From: CAVWSM01 sp963757805
GTDB taxonomy: Bacteria > Actinomycetota > Actinomycetes > Jiangellales > Jiangellaceae
Direction: 5' to 3'
Assembly (NCBI GenBank): GCA_963757805.1
Contig: CAVWSM010000021.1
Location: forward strand, 1 to 64,000
Length of the DNA: 64,000 nucleotides
The translations under genes were made by a program, and so were the position numbers. The stretch's first letter is position 1. Each line of letters opens with the position of its first letter. The notes under the pieces are model-generated. The model was not told the origin of the DNA, did no database searches, and saw only the letters and a program-made list of their open reading frames with translations. Below are positions 1-11,110 of the stretch, piece after piece.

Positions 1-244
1 TGCCCGTGAGCGGGTACCCTCGGTCATCGTGCCTGGGTTGCTCCGGGCCCTCATGCGTGCCCGGCTCCTGCCGATTGCATGAGACTCGATCCGGCGGGTC
101 CTTGAAGAAGACCCGACTGCGGGCGGGCGTCGCGACACACCCGACCGCGGGGGTCGTGGAGCAACAGCGGGCAACAACCTTCACGCCAGACGAGGACGCA
201 CCCGGACGCACGCCCGGGGACGAGACGAGAGCAACGGAGACGTA
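1..244 (+). promoter_or_regulatory. rpsL (str operon) leader with candidate -10 box
   Basis: This is the non-coding leader of the str operon. A TACCCT hexamer at 15-20 fits an actinobacterial -10 box (TANNNT), and its -35 box would lie before the window. The surrounding GGTACCCTCGGTC closely matches the -10 region of the rplM promoter at 30372-30384. The leader holds a 25-base element (132-156) that recurs upstream of rpsJ. The -10 assignment is by inspection only. Confidence 0.5.
132..156 (+). promoter_or_regulatory. Conserved r-protein leader element, copy 1
   Basis: A 25-base element containing CCCGACCGCGGGGGTCG can fold with CGACC pairing to GGTCG. It matches 4843-4867 upstream of rpsJ at 24 of 25 positions and ends 88 bases before the rpsL start. 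Two copies in two ribosomal operon leaders suggest a shared RNA or DNA regulatory role, which is an inference. Confidence 0.55.
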
Positions 245-618
<374 letters not shown>

Positions 619-619
<1 letters not shown>

Positions 620-1089
620 TGCCCCGCAAGGGCCCGGCCCCGAAGCGACCGGTCGTCATCGACCCGGTCTACAACTCGCCGATCGTCACGGCGCTCGTCA
701 ACAAGGTCCTCACCGACGGCAAGAAGTCGGTTGCCGAAAACATCGTCTACGGCGCCCTCGAGGGCACCCGCGAGAAGACCGGCACCGACCCCGTCGTCAC
801 CCTCAAGCGCGCCCTCGACAACGTCAAGCCGACCCTCGAGGTCAAGAGCCGCCGCGTCGGTGGCGCGACCTACCAGGTGCCGGTCGAGGTCCGGGCGACG
901 CGCGCCAGCACGCTGGCCCTGCGCTGGCTCGTCTCCTTCTCGCGTCTGCGTCGGGAGAAGACGATGACCGAGCGCCTCATGAACGAGATCCTCGACGCCT
1001 CCAACGGCCTCGGCGCGAGCGTCAAGCGCCGCGAGGACATGCACAAGATGGCCGAGTCCAACAAGGCCTTCGCCCACTACCGCTGGTGA
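619..1089 (+). CDS. rpsG: 30S ribosomal protein S7
   Basis: S7 starts assembly of the small-subunit head by binding the 3' domain of 16S rRNA. The 156-residue length is standard. It begins MPRKGPAPKRPV and carries the conserved GGATYQVPVEVR stretch near residue 90. The ATG overlaps the rpsL stop by one base. An 83-base gap follows before fusA, which is normal for an actinobacterial str operon. Confidence 0.98.
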
Positions 1090-1172
1090 TTCCGCGCCGC
1101 CGGCAACCGCCCGTACGGATGTCATCGGCGGCCCGAACACGGCAACACTAGAGCTCAAAGAACGGACAGGAC

Positions 1173-3275
<2,103 letters not shown>

Positions 3276-3371
3276 TCGCAACGGGTCAGACCGCACCGGT
3301 TCGAGCCAACAACCCCGCTAACCCGACGTCCAAAAGACGGCGACCACCCTTACGTCCTAGGAGGGACCACA

Positions 3372-4565
3372 GTGGCGAAGGCGAAGTTCGAGCGGACTAA
3401 GCCGCACGTCAACATCGGCACCATCGGTCACATCGACCACGGCAAGACGACGTTGACCGCGGCGATCACCAAGGTCCTGCACGACAAGCACCCCGACCTC
3501 AACCCGTTTACGCCGTTCGACGAGATCGACAAGGCTCCGGAGGAGCGGCAGCGCGGTATCACGATTGCCATCGCGCACGTCGAGTACCAGACCGACAAGC
3601 GGCACTACGCGCACGTCGACTGCCCCGGCCACGCCGACTACATCAAGAACATGATCACCGGTGCCGCCCAGATGGACGGCGCGATCCTGGTGGTCGCGGC
3701 GACCGACGGTCCGATGCCGCAGACCAAGGAGCACGTCATCCTGGCCCGCCAGGTCAACGTGCCCTACATCGTCGTGGCGCTCAACAAGGCCGACATGGTC
3801 GACGACGAGGAGATCCTCGAGCTCGTCGAGCTCGAGGTGCGTGAGCTGCTCAGCAACTACGAGTACCCGGGCGACGATGTCCCGGTCGTACGGGTCTCGG
3901 CGCTCAAGGCGCTCGAGGGCGACCCGGAGTGGTCGGCCAAGCTCCTCGAGCTCATGGACCAGGTCGACACCTACATCCCGGAGCCGGAGCGGGCTATCGA
4001 CAGGCCGTTCCTCATGCCGATCGAGGATGTCTTCACGATCACCGGCCGCGGCACCGTCGTGACCGGTCGTGTCGAGCGCGGTGTCCTCAAGGTCAACGAG
4101 GAGGTCGAGCTCGTCGGCATCCGCGAGAAGTCGCAGAAGACGGTCGTTACCGGCGTTGAGATGTTCCGCAAGCTCCTCGACGAGGCGCGCGCGGGCGAGA
4201 ACGTCGGTCTGCTCCTCCGTGGCACCAAGAAGGAGGACGTGGAGCGCGGCATGGTCGTCGTCAAGCCGGGCACCACGACGCCGCACACCGAGTTTGAGGC
4301 GCAGGTCTACATCCTGTCCAAGGACGAGGGCGGCCGCCACACGCCGTTCTTCAACAACTACCGTCCGCAGTTCTACTTCCGCACCACCGACGTGACCGGT
4401 GTCGTGGAGCTGCCGGCCGGGACCGAGATGGTCATGCCCGGTGACAACACCGAGATGACCGTCAAGATGATCCAGCCGATCGCCATGGAGGAGGGGCTGC
4501 AGTTCGCGATTCGCGAGGGCGGCCGCACCGTTGGCGCCGGCAAGGTCGTCAAGATCAACCAGTAA
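3372..4565 (+). CDS. tuf: Elongation factor Tu
   Basis: EF-Tu delivers aminoacyl-tRNA to the ribosome as a GTP complex. It has 397 residues. Visible motifs are GHIDHGKTT (G1), RGITI, DCPGHADY (G3) and NKADM (G4), followed by the two C-terminal beta-barrel domains. An AGGAGG ribosome binding site lies just upstream of the GTG start. It is the last gene of the str operon and a strong hairpin follows at 4589-4616. Confidence 0.98.
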   Translation: MAKAKFERTKPHVNIGTIGHIDHGKTTLTAAITKVLHDKHPDLNPFTPFDEIDKAPEERQRGITIAIAHVEYQTDKRHYAHVDCPGHADYIKNMITGAAQMDGAILVVAATDGPMPQTKEHVILARQVNVPYIVVALNKADMVDDEEILELVELEVRELLSNYEYPGDDVPVVRVSALKALEGDPEWSAKLLELMDQVDTYIPEPERAIDRPFLMPIEDVFTITGRGTVVTGRVERGVLKVNEEVELVGIREKSQKTVVTGVEMFRKLLDEARAGENVGLLLRGTKKEDVERGMVVVKPGTTTPHTEFEAQVYILSKDEGGRHTPFFNNYRPQFYFRTTDVTGVVELPAGTEMVMPGDNTEMTVKMIQPIAMEEGLQFAIREGGRTVGAGKVVKINQ

Positions 4566-4588
4566 GTCCCACAATCAAAGCCGGAAGG

Positions 4589-4616
4589 CCGGTCACGCCG
4601 AATGCGGCGTGACCGG
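4589..4616 (+). terminator. Hairpin after tuf
   Basis: A perfect 12-base-pair stem, CCGGTCACGCCG with its complement, encloses a four-base AATG loop. It sits 23 bases after the tuf stop. There is no U-tract, as is common for actinobacterial terminators. It probably ends str-operon transcription. Confidence 0.7.
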
Positions 4617-4979
4617 CGGGGGGTCGGCCACGCTGTCGCGTGACCGACTCCACCGGCCGCGGATTGGCCAAGGGCACAAGCCCTCTGGCATACTGGATCG
4701 AGTTGCTCGGCGAGGCCGCCGTGGCATGTCCGCGCGACGGACTGCCGGCTCGGAGACCTCAGCTGGGCGCCCGGCACGACGCCGGGCCCGCCGATACCCG
4801 TTGATGAGCGTGTAGATCCTGGCCGCAGTGCGGCCTCGATGCGCGACACGCCCGACCGCGGGGGTCGGAGGGGCCGGAGTTGTGCCGTGTGTCATGCCCG
4901 GGCGGACGAGATCCCAGCACCGGTGCCTCATCCGGTGGCGGTACGAGCCATAACTAGACCGAAGGACGAATGAGCAGCC
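4617..4979 (+). promoter_or_regulatory. S10 operon promoter and leader
   Basis: No gene was seen in this 360-base stretch. A candidate promoter has TTGGCC at 4664-4669 and CATACT at 4689-4694. The 19-base spacer is longer than ideal and contains the inverted repeat AGGGC-ACAA-GCCCT. The leader RNA of roughly 280 bases carries the element shared with the rpsL leader (4843-4867). A leader of this length in front of rpsJ suits autogenous control by a ribosomal protein, but that is an inference. Confidence 0.45.
4843..4867 (+). promoter_or_regulatory. Conserved r-protein leader element, copy 2
   Basis: This is the second copy of the 25-base element, with one mismatch to 132-156 (G instead of A at 4850). 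Here the flanking bases extend the possible stem to CCGACC/GGTCGG. It ends 112 bases before the rpsJ start. Confidence 0.55.
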
Positions 4980-5288
4980 ATGGCGGGACAGAAGATCCGC
5001 ATCCGGCTCAAGGCCTATGACCACGAGGTCATCGACTCGTCGGCGCGCAAGATCGTTGACACGGTGACGCGCACAGGCGCTCAGGTCGCCGGCCCGGTGC
5101 CGCTACCGACCGAGAAAAACGTCTACTGCGTCATCCGCTCGCCGCACAAGTACAAGGACAGCCGCGAGCACTTCGAGATGCGCACGCACAAGCGACTCAT
5201 CGACATCATCGACCCGACGCCGAAGACCGTCGACTCGCTTATGCGTCTCGACCTTCCGGCCGGTGTCGACATCGAGATCAAGCTCTGA
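4980..5288 (+). CDS. rpsJ: 30S ribosomal protein S10
   Basis: S10 is a small-subunit head protein and also the NusE partner of NusB in transcription antitermination. At 102 residues it is the normal length. It begins MAGQKIRIRLKAYDHE and contains HKYKDSREHFEMRTHKRL. It is the first gene of the S10 operon and is followed 13 bases later by rplC. Confidence 0.98.
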   Translation: MAGQKIRIRLKAYDHEVIDSSARKIVDTVTRTGAQVAGPVPLPTEKNVYCVIRSPHKYKDSREHFEMRTHKRLIDIIDPTPKTVDSLMRLDLPAGVDIEIKL

Positions 5289-5301
5289 GGGACGCGCAGA
5301 G

Positions 5302-5946
5302 ATGGGTAAGCAGATGAAGGGCGTACTGGGCGAGAAGCTCGGCATGACCCAGGTCTGGGACGACAACAACCATGTCGTTCCGGTGACCGTGGTCAAGGCC
5401 GGGCCCTGCGTCGTCACCCAGGTACGCACGCCGGACAACGACGGCTACTCCGCGGTGCAGATCGCCTTCGGCGCGATCAAGCCGCGCAAGGTCACCAAGC
5501 CGGCGGCTGGTCACTTCGAGAAGGCCGGGGTCACGCCGCGCCGCCACGTGGCCGAGCTGCGCACGGACGACGCCAGCGAATACACCTTGGGCCAGGAGAT
5601 CACGGCCGAGACGTTCGAGGCGGGCCAGGTGATCGACGTGGTCGGCACGAGCAAGGGGAAGGGCTTCGCCGGTGTCATGAAGCGGCACGGCTTCCACGGC
5701 CTGCGCGCCTCGCACGGTGTCGAGCGCAAGCACCGCTCGCCCGGCTCGGTCGGTGGCGCCTCCACTCCGAGTCGTGTGTTCAAGGGTAAGAAGATGGCCG
5801 GCCGCATGGGCGGCGAGCGCGTCACGACCCAGAACCTCACAGTGCACGCCATCGACGCCGAGGCCGGCCTCATCCTGATCAAGGGTGCGGTTCCGGGCCC
5901 GCGCGGTGGGCTCGTGCTCGTCAAGACCGCCGCGAAGGGGGCCTGA
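5302..5946 (+). CDS. rplC: 50S ribosomal protein L3
   Basis: L3 is an early assembly protein of the large subunit near the peptidyl transferase centre. From ATG 5302 the product is 214 residues and begins MGKQMKGVLGEKLGMTQVW, the family N terminus. The HGFHGLRASHGVERKHRSPGS loop is present at about 130-150. The start is supported by the conserved N terminus. An upstream in-frame start would add residues unlike the family. Confidence 0.97.
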   Translation: MGKQMKGVLGEKLGMTQVWDDNNHVVPVTVVKAGPCVVTQVRTPDNDGYSAVQIAFGAIKPRKVTKPAAGHFEKAGVTPRRHVAELRTDDASEYTLGQEITAETFEAGQVIDVVGTSKGKGFAGVMKRHGFHGLRASHGVERKHRSPGSVGGASTPSRVFKGKKMAGRMGGERVTTQNLTVHAIDAEAGLILIKGAVPGPRGGLVLVKTAAKGA

Positions 5947-5950
5947 TCTC

Positions 5951-6655
5951 ATGCCAACCATCGACATCATCACCCCCGGTGGGCCGACCGCTGGCTCGGT
6001 CGACCTGCCCGGTGAGGTCTTCGACGTCCAGGTCAACGTCCCGCTGATCCACCAGGTGGTCGTGGCCCAGCTGGCGGCTGCCCGACAGGGCACGGCCAGC
6101 ACCAAGACCCGGGGTCAGGTCAGCGGTGGCGGCAGGAAGCCCTACCGCCAGAAGGGCACCGGTCGCGCCCGTCAGGGCTCGATCCGCGCACCGCAGTTCA
6201 CCGGCGGTGGCGTGGTGCACGGCCCAACCCCTCGCGACTACAGCCAGCGGACCCCCAAGAAGATGAAGGTCGCCGCCCTGCGTGGCGCCCTCACCGACCG
6301 GGCTCGCAACGGCCGCATCCACGTGGTCAGCACCTTTGTCGAGGGCGAGCAGGCGTCGACCAAGGCCGGCCTGGACACCCTGCGCAAGGTCACCGAGCGC
6401 ACCAAGGCGCTTGTGGTGGTCGACCGGGGCGACGACCTTACCTGGCTGTCGCTGCGTAACGCGGCCGAGGTGCACATGATCGCTGTCGACCAGCTCAACA
6501 CCTACGACGTGCTCTGCGCCGACGACGTGATCTTCACGCAGGCGGCGTTCGAGCGGTTCGTGTCTGAGCCGGCACCGGCAGCCAAGGCGACCGCGACTGA
6601 GAGCGAAGCGCTCGAGGTCGAGGCGACCGAGACTGAGAAGGAGGAGGCTAAGTGA
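5951..6655 (+). CDS. rplD: 50S ribosomal protein L4
   Basis: L4 is a large-subunit protein whose extended loop lines the exit tunnel. The product is 234 residues. The loop is seen as TKTRGQVSGGGRKPYRQKGTGRARQGS at about 58-84. An acidic, Ala/Glu-rich tail of about 30 residues follows the core, as in many actinobacteria. ATG 5951 is four bases after the rplC stop. The stop overlaps the rplW GTG. Confidence 0.97.
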   Translation: MPTIDIITPGGPTAGSVDLPGEVFDVQVNVPLIHQVVVAQLAAARQGTASTKTRGQVSGGGRKPYRQKGTGRARQGSIRAPQFTGGGVVHGPTPRDYSQRTPKKMKVAALRGALTDRARNGRIHVVSTFVEGEQASTKAGLDTLRKVTERTKALVVVDRGDDLTWLSLRNAAEVHMIAVDQLNTYDVLCADDVIFTQAAFERFVSEPAPAAKATATESEALEVEATETEKEEAK

Positions 6656-6957
6656 GCTCCATCCACAAGGACCCGCGCGACGTCCTGCTCGCGCCTGTGG
6701 TTTCGGAGAAGAGCTACGGGCTCCTCGACGAGAACAAGTACACCTTCATCGTCCACCCGGACGCTAACAAGACCGAGATCAAGATCGCGGTCGAGAAGGT
6801 GTTCAACGTCAAGGTAACCGGCGTCAACACGCTCAACCGCGAGGGCAAGCGCCGCCGCACCCGCACCGGGTGGGGCCAGCGCAAGTCCACCAAGCGGGCG
6901 ATCGTGAGCGTCGCCGAGGGCCAGCGCATCGACATCTTCGGCGGTCCGGTCAGCTGA
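6652..6957 (+). CDS. rplW: 50S ribosomal protein L23
   Basis: L23 sits at the exit of the peptide tunnel and docks trigger factor and SRP. At 101 residues it has family length. The PVVSEKSY N-terminal motif and the basic KRRRTRTGWGQRKSTKRA loop are present. The GTG start overlaps the rplD stop, so the two genes are coupled. Confidence 0.97.
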   Translation: MSSIHKDPRDVLLAPVVSEKSYGLLDENKYTFIVHPDANKTEIKIAVEKVFNVKVTGVNTLNREGKRRRTRTGWGQRKSTKRAIVSVAEGQRIDIFGGPVS

Positions 6958-6990
6958 CCGGGACTGTCTGATCTTTCGAGGACTGAAGAC

Positions 6991-7827
6991 ATGGGCATCC
7001 GTAAGTACAAGCCGACGACGCCGGGCCGCCGTGGTTCGAGTGTCGCCGACTTCGTCGAGATCACCCGGTCCGAGCCGGAGAAGTCGCTCGTCCGTCCCCT
7101 CGCCAAGAAGGGCGGCCGCAACTCCTCGGGTCGGATCACAATGCGCCACCAGGGCGGTGGGCACAAGCGCCAGTACCGCTTGATCGACTTCCGCCGCAAC
7201 GACAAGGACGGCGTGCCGGCCAAGGTCGCTCACATCGAGTACGACCCCAACCGCACCGCCCGCATCGCGCTGCTGCACTACGTCGACGGCGAGAAGCGCT
7301 ACATTCTCGCCCCCAACAAGCTGTCGCCGGGCGCCCTGGTTGAGAGCGGCCCCGCGGCCGACATCAAGCCGGGCAACAACCTGCCGCTGCGCAACATCCC
7401 GGTCGGCACGGTCGTGCACGCGATCGAGCTCCGGCCCGGCGGTGGCGCCAAGATTGCCCGCTCTGCCGGCGCGAGCGTTCAGCTCGTCGCCAAGGAAGGC
7501 ACCTGGGCGCAGCTGCGCATGCCGTCCGGCGAGATCCGCAACGTCGACGCGCGCTGCCGCGCGACCGTCGGCGAGGTGGGCAACGCCGAGCAGAGCAACA
7601 TCAACTGGGGCAAGGCCGGCCGCATGCGGTGGAAGGGTAAGCGCCCGACCGTCCGTGGTGTGGCGATGAACCCGGTCGACCACCCGCACGGTGGTGGCGA
7701 GGGCAAGACCTCCGGTGGCCGCCACCCGGTGAGCCCGTGGGGTCAGCCCGAGGGCCGGACCCGCAAGCGGGGCAAGGCCAGCGACCGCCAGATTGTCCGT
7801 CGCCGCAAGACCGGCAAGAAGCGCTGA
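6991..7827 (+). CDS. rplB: 50S ribosomal protein L2
   Basis: L2 is a core large-subunit protein needed for subunit joining and peptidyl transfer. It has 278 residues. The N terminus reads MGIRKYKPTTPGRRGSS. The C-terminal MNPVDHPHGGGEGKT motif contains the conserved histidine associated with the catalytic centre. It is 33 bases downstream of rplW. Confidence 0.98.
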   Translation: MGIRKYKPTTPGRRGSSVADFVEITRSEPEKSLVRPLAKKGGRNSSGRITMRHQGGGHKRQYRLIDFRRNDKDGVPAKVAHIEYDPNRTARIALLHYVDGEKRYILAPNKLSPGALVESGPAADIKPGNNLPLRNIPVGTVVHAIELRPGGGAKIARSAGASVQLVAKEGTWAQLRMPSGEIRNVDARCRATVGEVGNAEQSNINWGKAGRMRWKGKRPTVRGVAMNPVDHPHGGGEGKTSGGRHPVSPWGQPEGRTRKRGKASDRQIVRRRKTGKKR

Positions 7828-7842
7828 CAGGAGCAATAGAGA

Positions 7843-8124
7843 ATGCCTCGCAGCCTCAAGAAGGGCCCCTTCGTCGACGACCACCTGCAAAAGAAGGTGG
7901 ACGATCAGAACGACAAGGGGACCAAGAGCGTCATCAAGACGTGGTCGCGCCGGTCGATGATCGTGCCGGACATGATCGGGCACACGATTGCTGTCCACGA
8001 TGGCCGCAAGCACATCCCAGTGTTCGTCTCGGAGTCCATGGTCGGGCACAAGCTCGGCGAGTTCGCGCCTACGCGGACTTTCAAGGGCCACGAGAAGGAC
8101 GACAAGCGCGCTCGTCGGCGCTGA
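7843..8124 (+). CDS. rpsS: 30S ribosomal protein S19
   Basis: S19 is a head protein that contacts the A-site region with S13. It is 93 residues, beginning MPRSLKKGPFVDDHLQKKV, with the conserved GHKLGEFAPTRTFKGH C-terminal block. It is 15 bases after rplB. Confidence 0.98.
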   Translation: MPRSLKKGPFVDDHLQKKVDDQNDKGTKSVIKTWSRRSMIVPDMIGHTIAVHDGRKHIPVFVSESMVGHKLGEFAPTRTFKGHEKDDKRARRR

Positions 8125-8164
8125 CGTCGCACCACGCATGATGACCAGAGAAGTAGGAGTCACG

Positions 8165-8524
8165 ATGGAAGCCAGGGCCCAGGCGCGCTACGTGCGCGTG
8201 ACGCCCATGAAGGCGCGCCGCGTGGTGGACGTCGTCCGGGGCATGAAGGCCGACGAGGCCGTCGCAACGCTGCGTTTCGCGCCGCAAGCCGCGAGCGAGC
8301 CGGTGCGCAAGGTGATTGAGAGCGCCGTCGCCAACGCGCTCAACAACCACGGTGCGCGCAACGCCGACAACTTGTGGGTCACGGAGATCTACGTCGACGA
8401 GGGCCCGACGCTCAAGCGGTTCCGGCCGCAGGACCGCGGTCGCGCATTCCGCATCAACAAGCGGTCGTGCCACATCACGGCCGTTGTTGAGGAACGAGAG
8501 ACCACGAAGGGAGGGACCCGCTAA
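8165..8524 (+). CDS. rplV: 50S ribosomal protein L22
   Basis: L22 contributes the second tunnel-lining loop of the large subunit. From ATG 8165 it is 119 residues and begins MEARAQARYVRVTPMKARR. The C-terminal hairpin is represented by RFRPQDRGRAFRINKRSCHI. An AGGAG-like site lies just before the chosen start. The stop overlaps the rpsC ATG. Confidence 0.97.
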   Translation: MEARAQARYVRVTPMKARRVVDVVRGMKADEAVATLRFAPQAASEPVRKVIESAVANALNNHGARNADNLWVTEIYVDEGPTLKRFRPQDRGRAFRINKRSCHITAVVEERETTKGGTR

Positions 8525-9351
8525 TGGGTCAGAAGGTCAACCCAAACGGGTTCCGCCTCGGTATCTCCAGAGACCACAACAGCCGGTGGTTCGCCGACAG
8601 CACCAAGACCGGTCAGCGATACCGCGACTACGTCAAGGAAGACGTCGAGATTCGCCGTCTCATGTCCAAGGGCATGGAGCGTGCCGGCATCTCCAAGGTG
8701 GAGATTGAGCGCACCCGCGACCGCGTCCGCATCGATATCCACACGGCTCGCCCGGGCATCGTCATCGGGCGCCGCGGCGCGGAGGCCGACCGCATTCGTG
8801 GCGACCTGGAGAAGCTCACCGGCAAGCAGGTGCAGCTCAACATCCTCGAGGTCAAGAACCCTGAGATCGACGCGCAGCTTGTCGCGCAGGGCGTGGCCGA
8901 GCAGCTGTCTGCTCGCGTCGCGTTCCGCCGTGCCATGCGCAAGGCGATCCAGAGCGCGATGAAGGCCGGCGCCAAGGGCGTGCGCGTGCAGTGCTCGGGC
9001 CGCCTTGGTGGCGCCGAGATGAGCCGCTCGGAGTTCTACCGCGAGGGTCGCGTCCCGCTGCACACGCTGCGTGCCGACATCGACTACGGATTCTTCGAGG
9101 CCCGTACGACCTTCGGTCGCATCGGCGTCAAGGTCTGGATCTACAAGGGTGAGGTCGCCGGCACCCGCGCCGAGCGCGAGGTTGCCGCCGCCCAGGCCCG
9201 GGTCCAGCAGCAGCGCCAGCGTCCGGAGCGCCGTCGTCCGACCCGCGACCGCCGCCCGGCTGCCGAGCAGCCCGCGGAGGCCACGAGCGAGGCCGCTGCC
9301 CCCGAGGCGGTTGCCCCGTCGGCCTCGACCGAGCAGACCACGGAGGCCTGA
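8524..9351 (+). CDS. rpsC: 30S ribosomal protein S3
   Basis: S3 forms part of the mRNA entry channel. It has 275 residues. It begins MGQKVNPNGFRLGI and carries a KH domain with the GIVIGRRGAEADRIR motif near 75-95. The last 60 or so residues are an Ala/Pro/Gln/Arg-rich tail, common in actinobacteria and variable in sequence. The ATG overlaps the rplV stop (TAATG). Confidence 0.97.
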   Translation: MGQKVNPNGFRLGISRDHNSRWFADSTKTGQRYRDYVKEDVEIRRLMSKGMERAGISKVEIERTRDRVRIDIHTARPGIVIGRRGAEADRIRGDLEKLTGKQVQLNILEVKNPEIDAQLVAQGVAEQLSARVAFRRAMRKAIQSAMKAGAKGVRVQCSGRLGGAEMSRSEFYREGRVPLHTLRADIDYGFFEARTTFGRIGVKVWIYKGEVAGTRAEREVAAAQARVQQQRQRPERRRPTRDRRPAAEQPAEATSEAAAPEAVAPSASTEQTTEA

Positions 9352-9354
9352 GTC

Positions 9355-9774
9355 ATGCTCATCCCCCGCAGGGTCAAGCACCGCAAGCAGCACCACCCCA
9401 AGCGCACCGGTATGGCAAAGGGTGGCACCAAGCTCGCCTTCGGCGAATTCGGCATCCAGGCGCTGGAGGGTCACTACGTGACCAACCGGCAGATCGAGTC
9501 CGCCCGTATCGCCATGACGCGGCACATTCGCCGCGGCGGCAAGGTGTGGATCAACATCTTCCCGGACCGCCCGCTCACCAAGAAGCCGGCCGAGACCCGC
9601 ATGGGTTCCGGTAAGGGTTCGCCGGAGTGGTGGATCGCCAACGTCAAGCCCGGCCGAATCATGTTCGAGCTGTCGGGCGTGCCGGAGCCGGTGGCTCGCG
9701 AGGCCATGCGCCGCGCGATGCACAAGCTCCCGATGAAGTGCCGTTTTGTGACGCGCGAGGCAGGTGACATCTGA
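9355..9774 (+). CDS. rplP: 50S ribosomal protein L16
   Basis: L16 is a late-assembling protein that supports A-site tRNA placement on the large subunit. At 139 residues it begins MLIPRRVKHRKQHHP and carries the conserved RMGSGKGSPEWW motif. It lies three bases after rpsC and its stop overlaps the rpmC start. Confidence 0.98.
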   Translation: MLIPRRVKHRKQHHPKRTGMAKGGTKLAFGEFGIQALEGHYVTNRQIESARIAMTRHIRRGGKVWINIFPDRPLTKKPAETRMGSGKGSPEWWIANVKPGRIMFELSGVPEPVAREAMRRAMHKLPMKCRFVTREAGDI

Positions 9775-10025
9775 TGGCCGTGGGTAGCAAGGATCTGACC
9801 GCAGTCGCCCTCCGCGCCAAGACCGACGCTGAGCTGGTCGAGGAGCTGGGCAAGGCCAAGGAGGAGCTGTTCAACCTCCGGTTCCGTGCCGCGACCGGCC
9901 AGCTCGAGAGCCATGGCGGCCTGAAGGCCGTCCGGCGCGACATCGCGCGCATTTACACGATCATGCGCGAGCGCGAGCTCGGCATCACCACCGTCGTTGA
10001 GACGCCGGGTGGGGACGCCGCGTGA
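9774..10025 (+). CDS. rpmC: 50S ribosomal protein L29
   Basis: L29 is a small helical protein next to L23 at the tunnel exit. The product is 83 residues. The LFNLRFRAATGQLES motif is present. It overlaps the rplP stop and the rpsQ start at both ends. Confidence 0.96.
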   Translation: MAVGSKDLTAVALRAKTDAELVEELGKAKEELFNLRFRAATGQLESHGGLKAVRRDIARIYTIMRERELGITTVVETPGGDAA

Positions 10026-10333
10026 ATGAGGAGCAGACAATGACACCCGAGACCACCGGGACCGAGGGAGCCGGCGCCCCCGCGCGCGGGTTCCGCAAGA
10101 CCCGTGAGGGCTACGTCGTCAGCGACAAGATGGACAAGACCGTCGTCGTCGCTGTCGAGGACCGGTTCAAGCACCCGCTGTACGGCAAGGTCGTCCGGCG
10201 GACCAGCAAGCTGAAGGCTCACGACGAGCAGAACGCCTGTGCGGTCGGTGACCGCGTACTCCTCATGGAGACGCGGCCGCTGTCGGCCACCAAGCGTTGG
10301 CGCGTCGTCGAGATTCTCGAGCGAGCCAAGTAA
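10022..10333 (+). CDS. rpsQ: 30S ribosomal protein S17
   Basis: S17 is a primary 16S rRNA binding protein with an OB fold. It is 103 residues from GTG 10022, which overlaps the rpmC stop. An ATG at 10040 would remove six residues. The core KTREGYVVSDKMDKTVVV is preceded by a poorly conserved Thr/Gly/Ala-rich extension, typical of actinobacteria. The precise start is therefore uncertain. Confidence 0.95.
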   Translation: MNEEQTMTPETTGTEGAGAPARGFRKTREGYVVSDKMDKTVVVAVEDRFKHPLYGKVVRRTSKLKAHDEQNACAVGDRVLLMETRPLSATKRWRVVEILERAK

Positions 10334-10400
10334 TCCATCCGTTCCACAAGGCTCGCCGCCGAGGCGTGCGAGAACCAGTGAGACAACCAGGAGTTCATCG

Positions 10401-10769
10401 ATGATCCAGCAGGAGTCGCGACTGCGAGTCGCCGACAACACGGGTGCTAAGGAGTTGCTGTGCATCCGTGTGCTCGGCGGCTCAGGCCGGCGCTACGCCG
10501 GTATTGGCGACATCATCGTCGCCACGGTCAAGGACGCGATCCCGGGCGGCAACGTCAAGAAGGGTGAGGTCGTCAAGGCCGTCGTCGTGCGCACGGTCAA
10601 GGAGCGCCGTCGCCCCGACGGCTCGTACATCCGCTTCGACGACAACGCCGCGGTCATCATCAAGGATGGTGGCGACCCGCGCGGCACGCGCATCTTCGGC
10701 CCAGTCGGTCGTGAGCTTCGTGAGAAGAAGTTCATGCGCATCGTCTCGCTCGCCCCGGAGGTGCTGTAA
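10401..10769 (+). CDS. rplN: 50S ribosomal protein L14
   Basis: L14 is at the intersubunit face and contacts 16S rRNA helix 14. From ATG 10401 it is 122 residues, beginning MIQQESRLRVADNTGAKE, which is the universal N terminus. The C terminus IVSLAPEVL is also standard. A 67-base gap after rpsQ separates it from the preceding cluster. Confidence 0.98.
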   Translation: MIQQESRLRVADNTGAKELLCIRVLGGSGRRYAGIGDIIVATVKDAIPGGNVKKGEVVKAVVVRTVKERRRPDGSYIRFDDNAAVIIKDGGDPRGTRIFGPVGRELREKKFMRIVSLAPEVL

Positions 10770-10771
10770 CC

Positions 10772-11110
10772 ATGCGCGTCAAGAAGGGCGACCGCGTCGT
10801 CGTCGTCGCCGGCAAGGACAAGGGCCTCGTGGGCAAGGTCATCGCGGCCTACCCGACGCAGGACAAGGTCCTCGTCGAGGGTGTCAACGTCCGTACGAAG
10901 CACACGAAGGTGGGCCAGACCCCGCGTGGCGCCAAGACGGGTGGCATCACTCACGAGGAGGCCCCGATCCACGTGTCCAACGTGATGCTTGCGGTCGACG
11001 TTGACGGCAAGACCGTCGGCACCCGCGTCGGCTACCGCTACATCTACGACGAGGCGAAGGACAAGCAGGTCAAGGTCCGGTACGCGAAGCGGACCGGTGA
11101 GGACATCTGA
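10772..11110 (+). CDS. rplX: 50S ribosomal protein L24
   Basis: L24 initiates large-subunit assembly. It has 112 residues and a KOW motif (VKKGDRVVVVAGKDKGLVGKV) at the N terminus. It begins two bases after rplN. Its stop overlaps the rplE start. Confidence 0.97.
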   Translation: MRVKKGDRVVVVAGKDKGLVGKVIAAYPTQDKVLVEGVNVRTKHTKVGQTPRGAKTGGITHEEAPIHVSNVMLAVDVDGKTVGTRVGYRYIYDEAKDKQVKVRYAKRTGEDI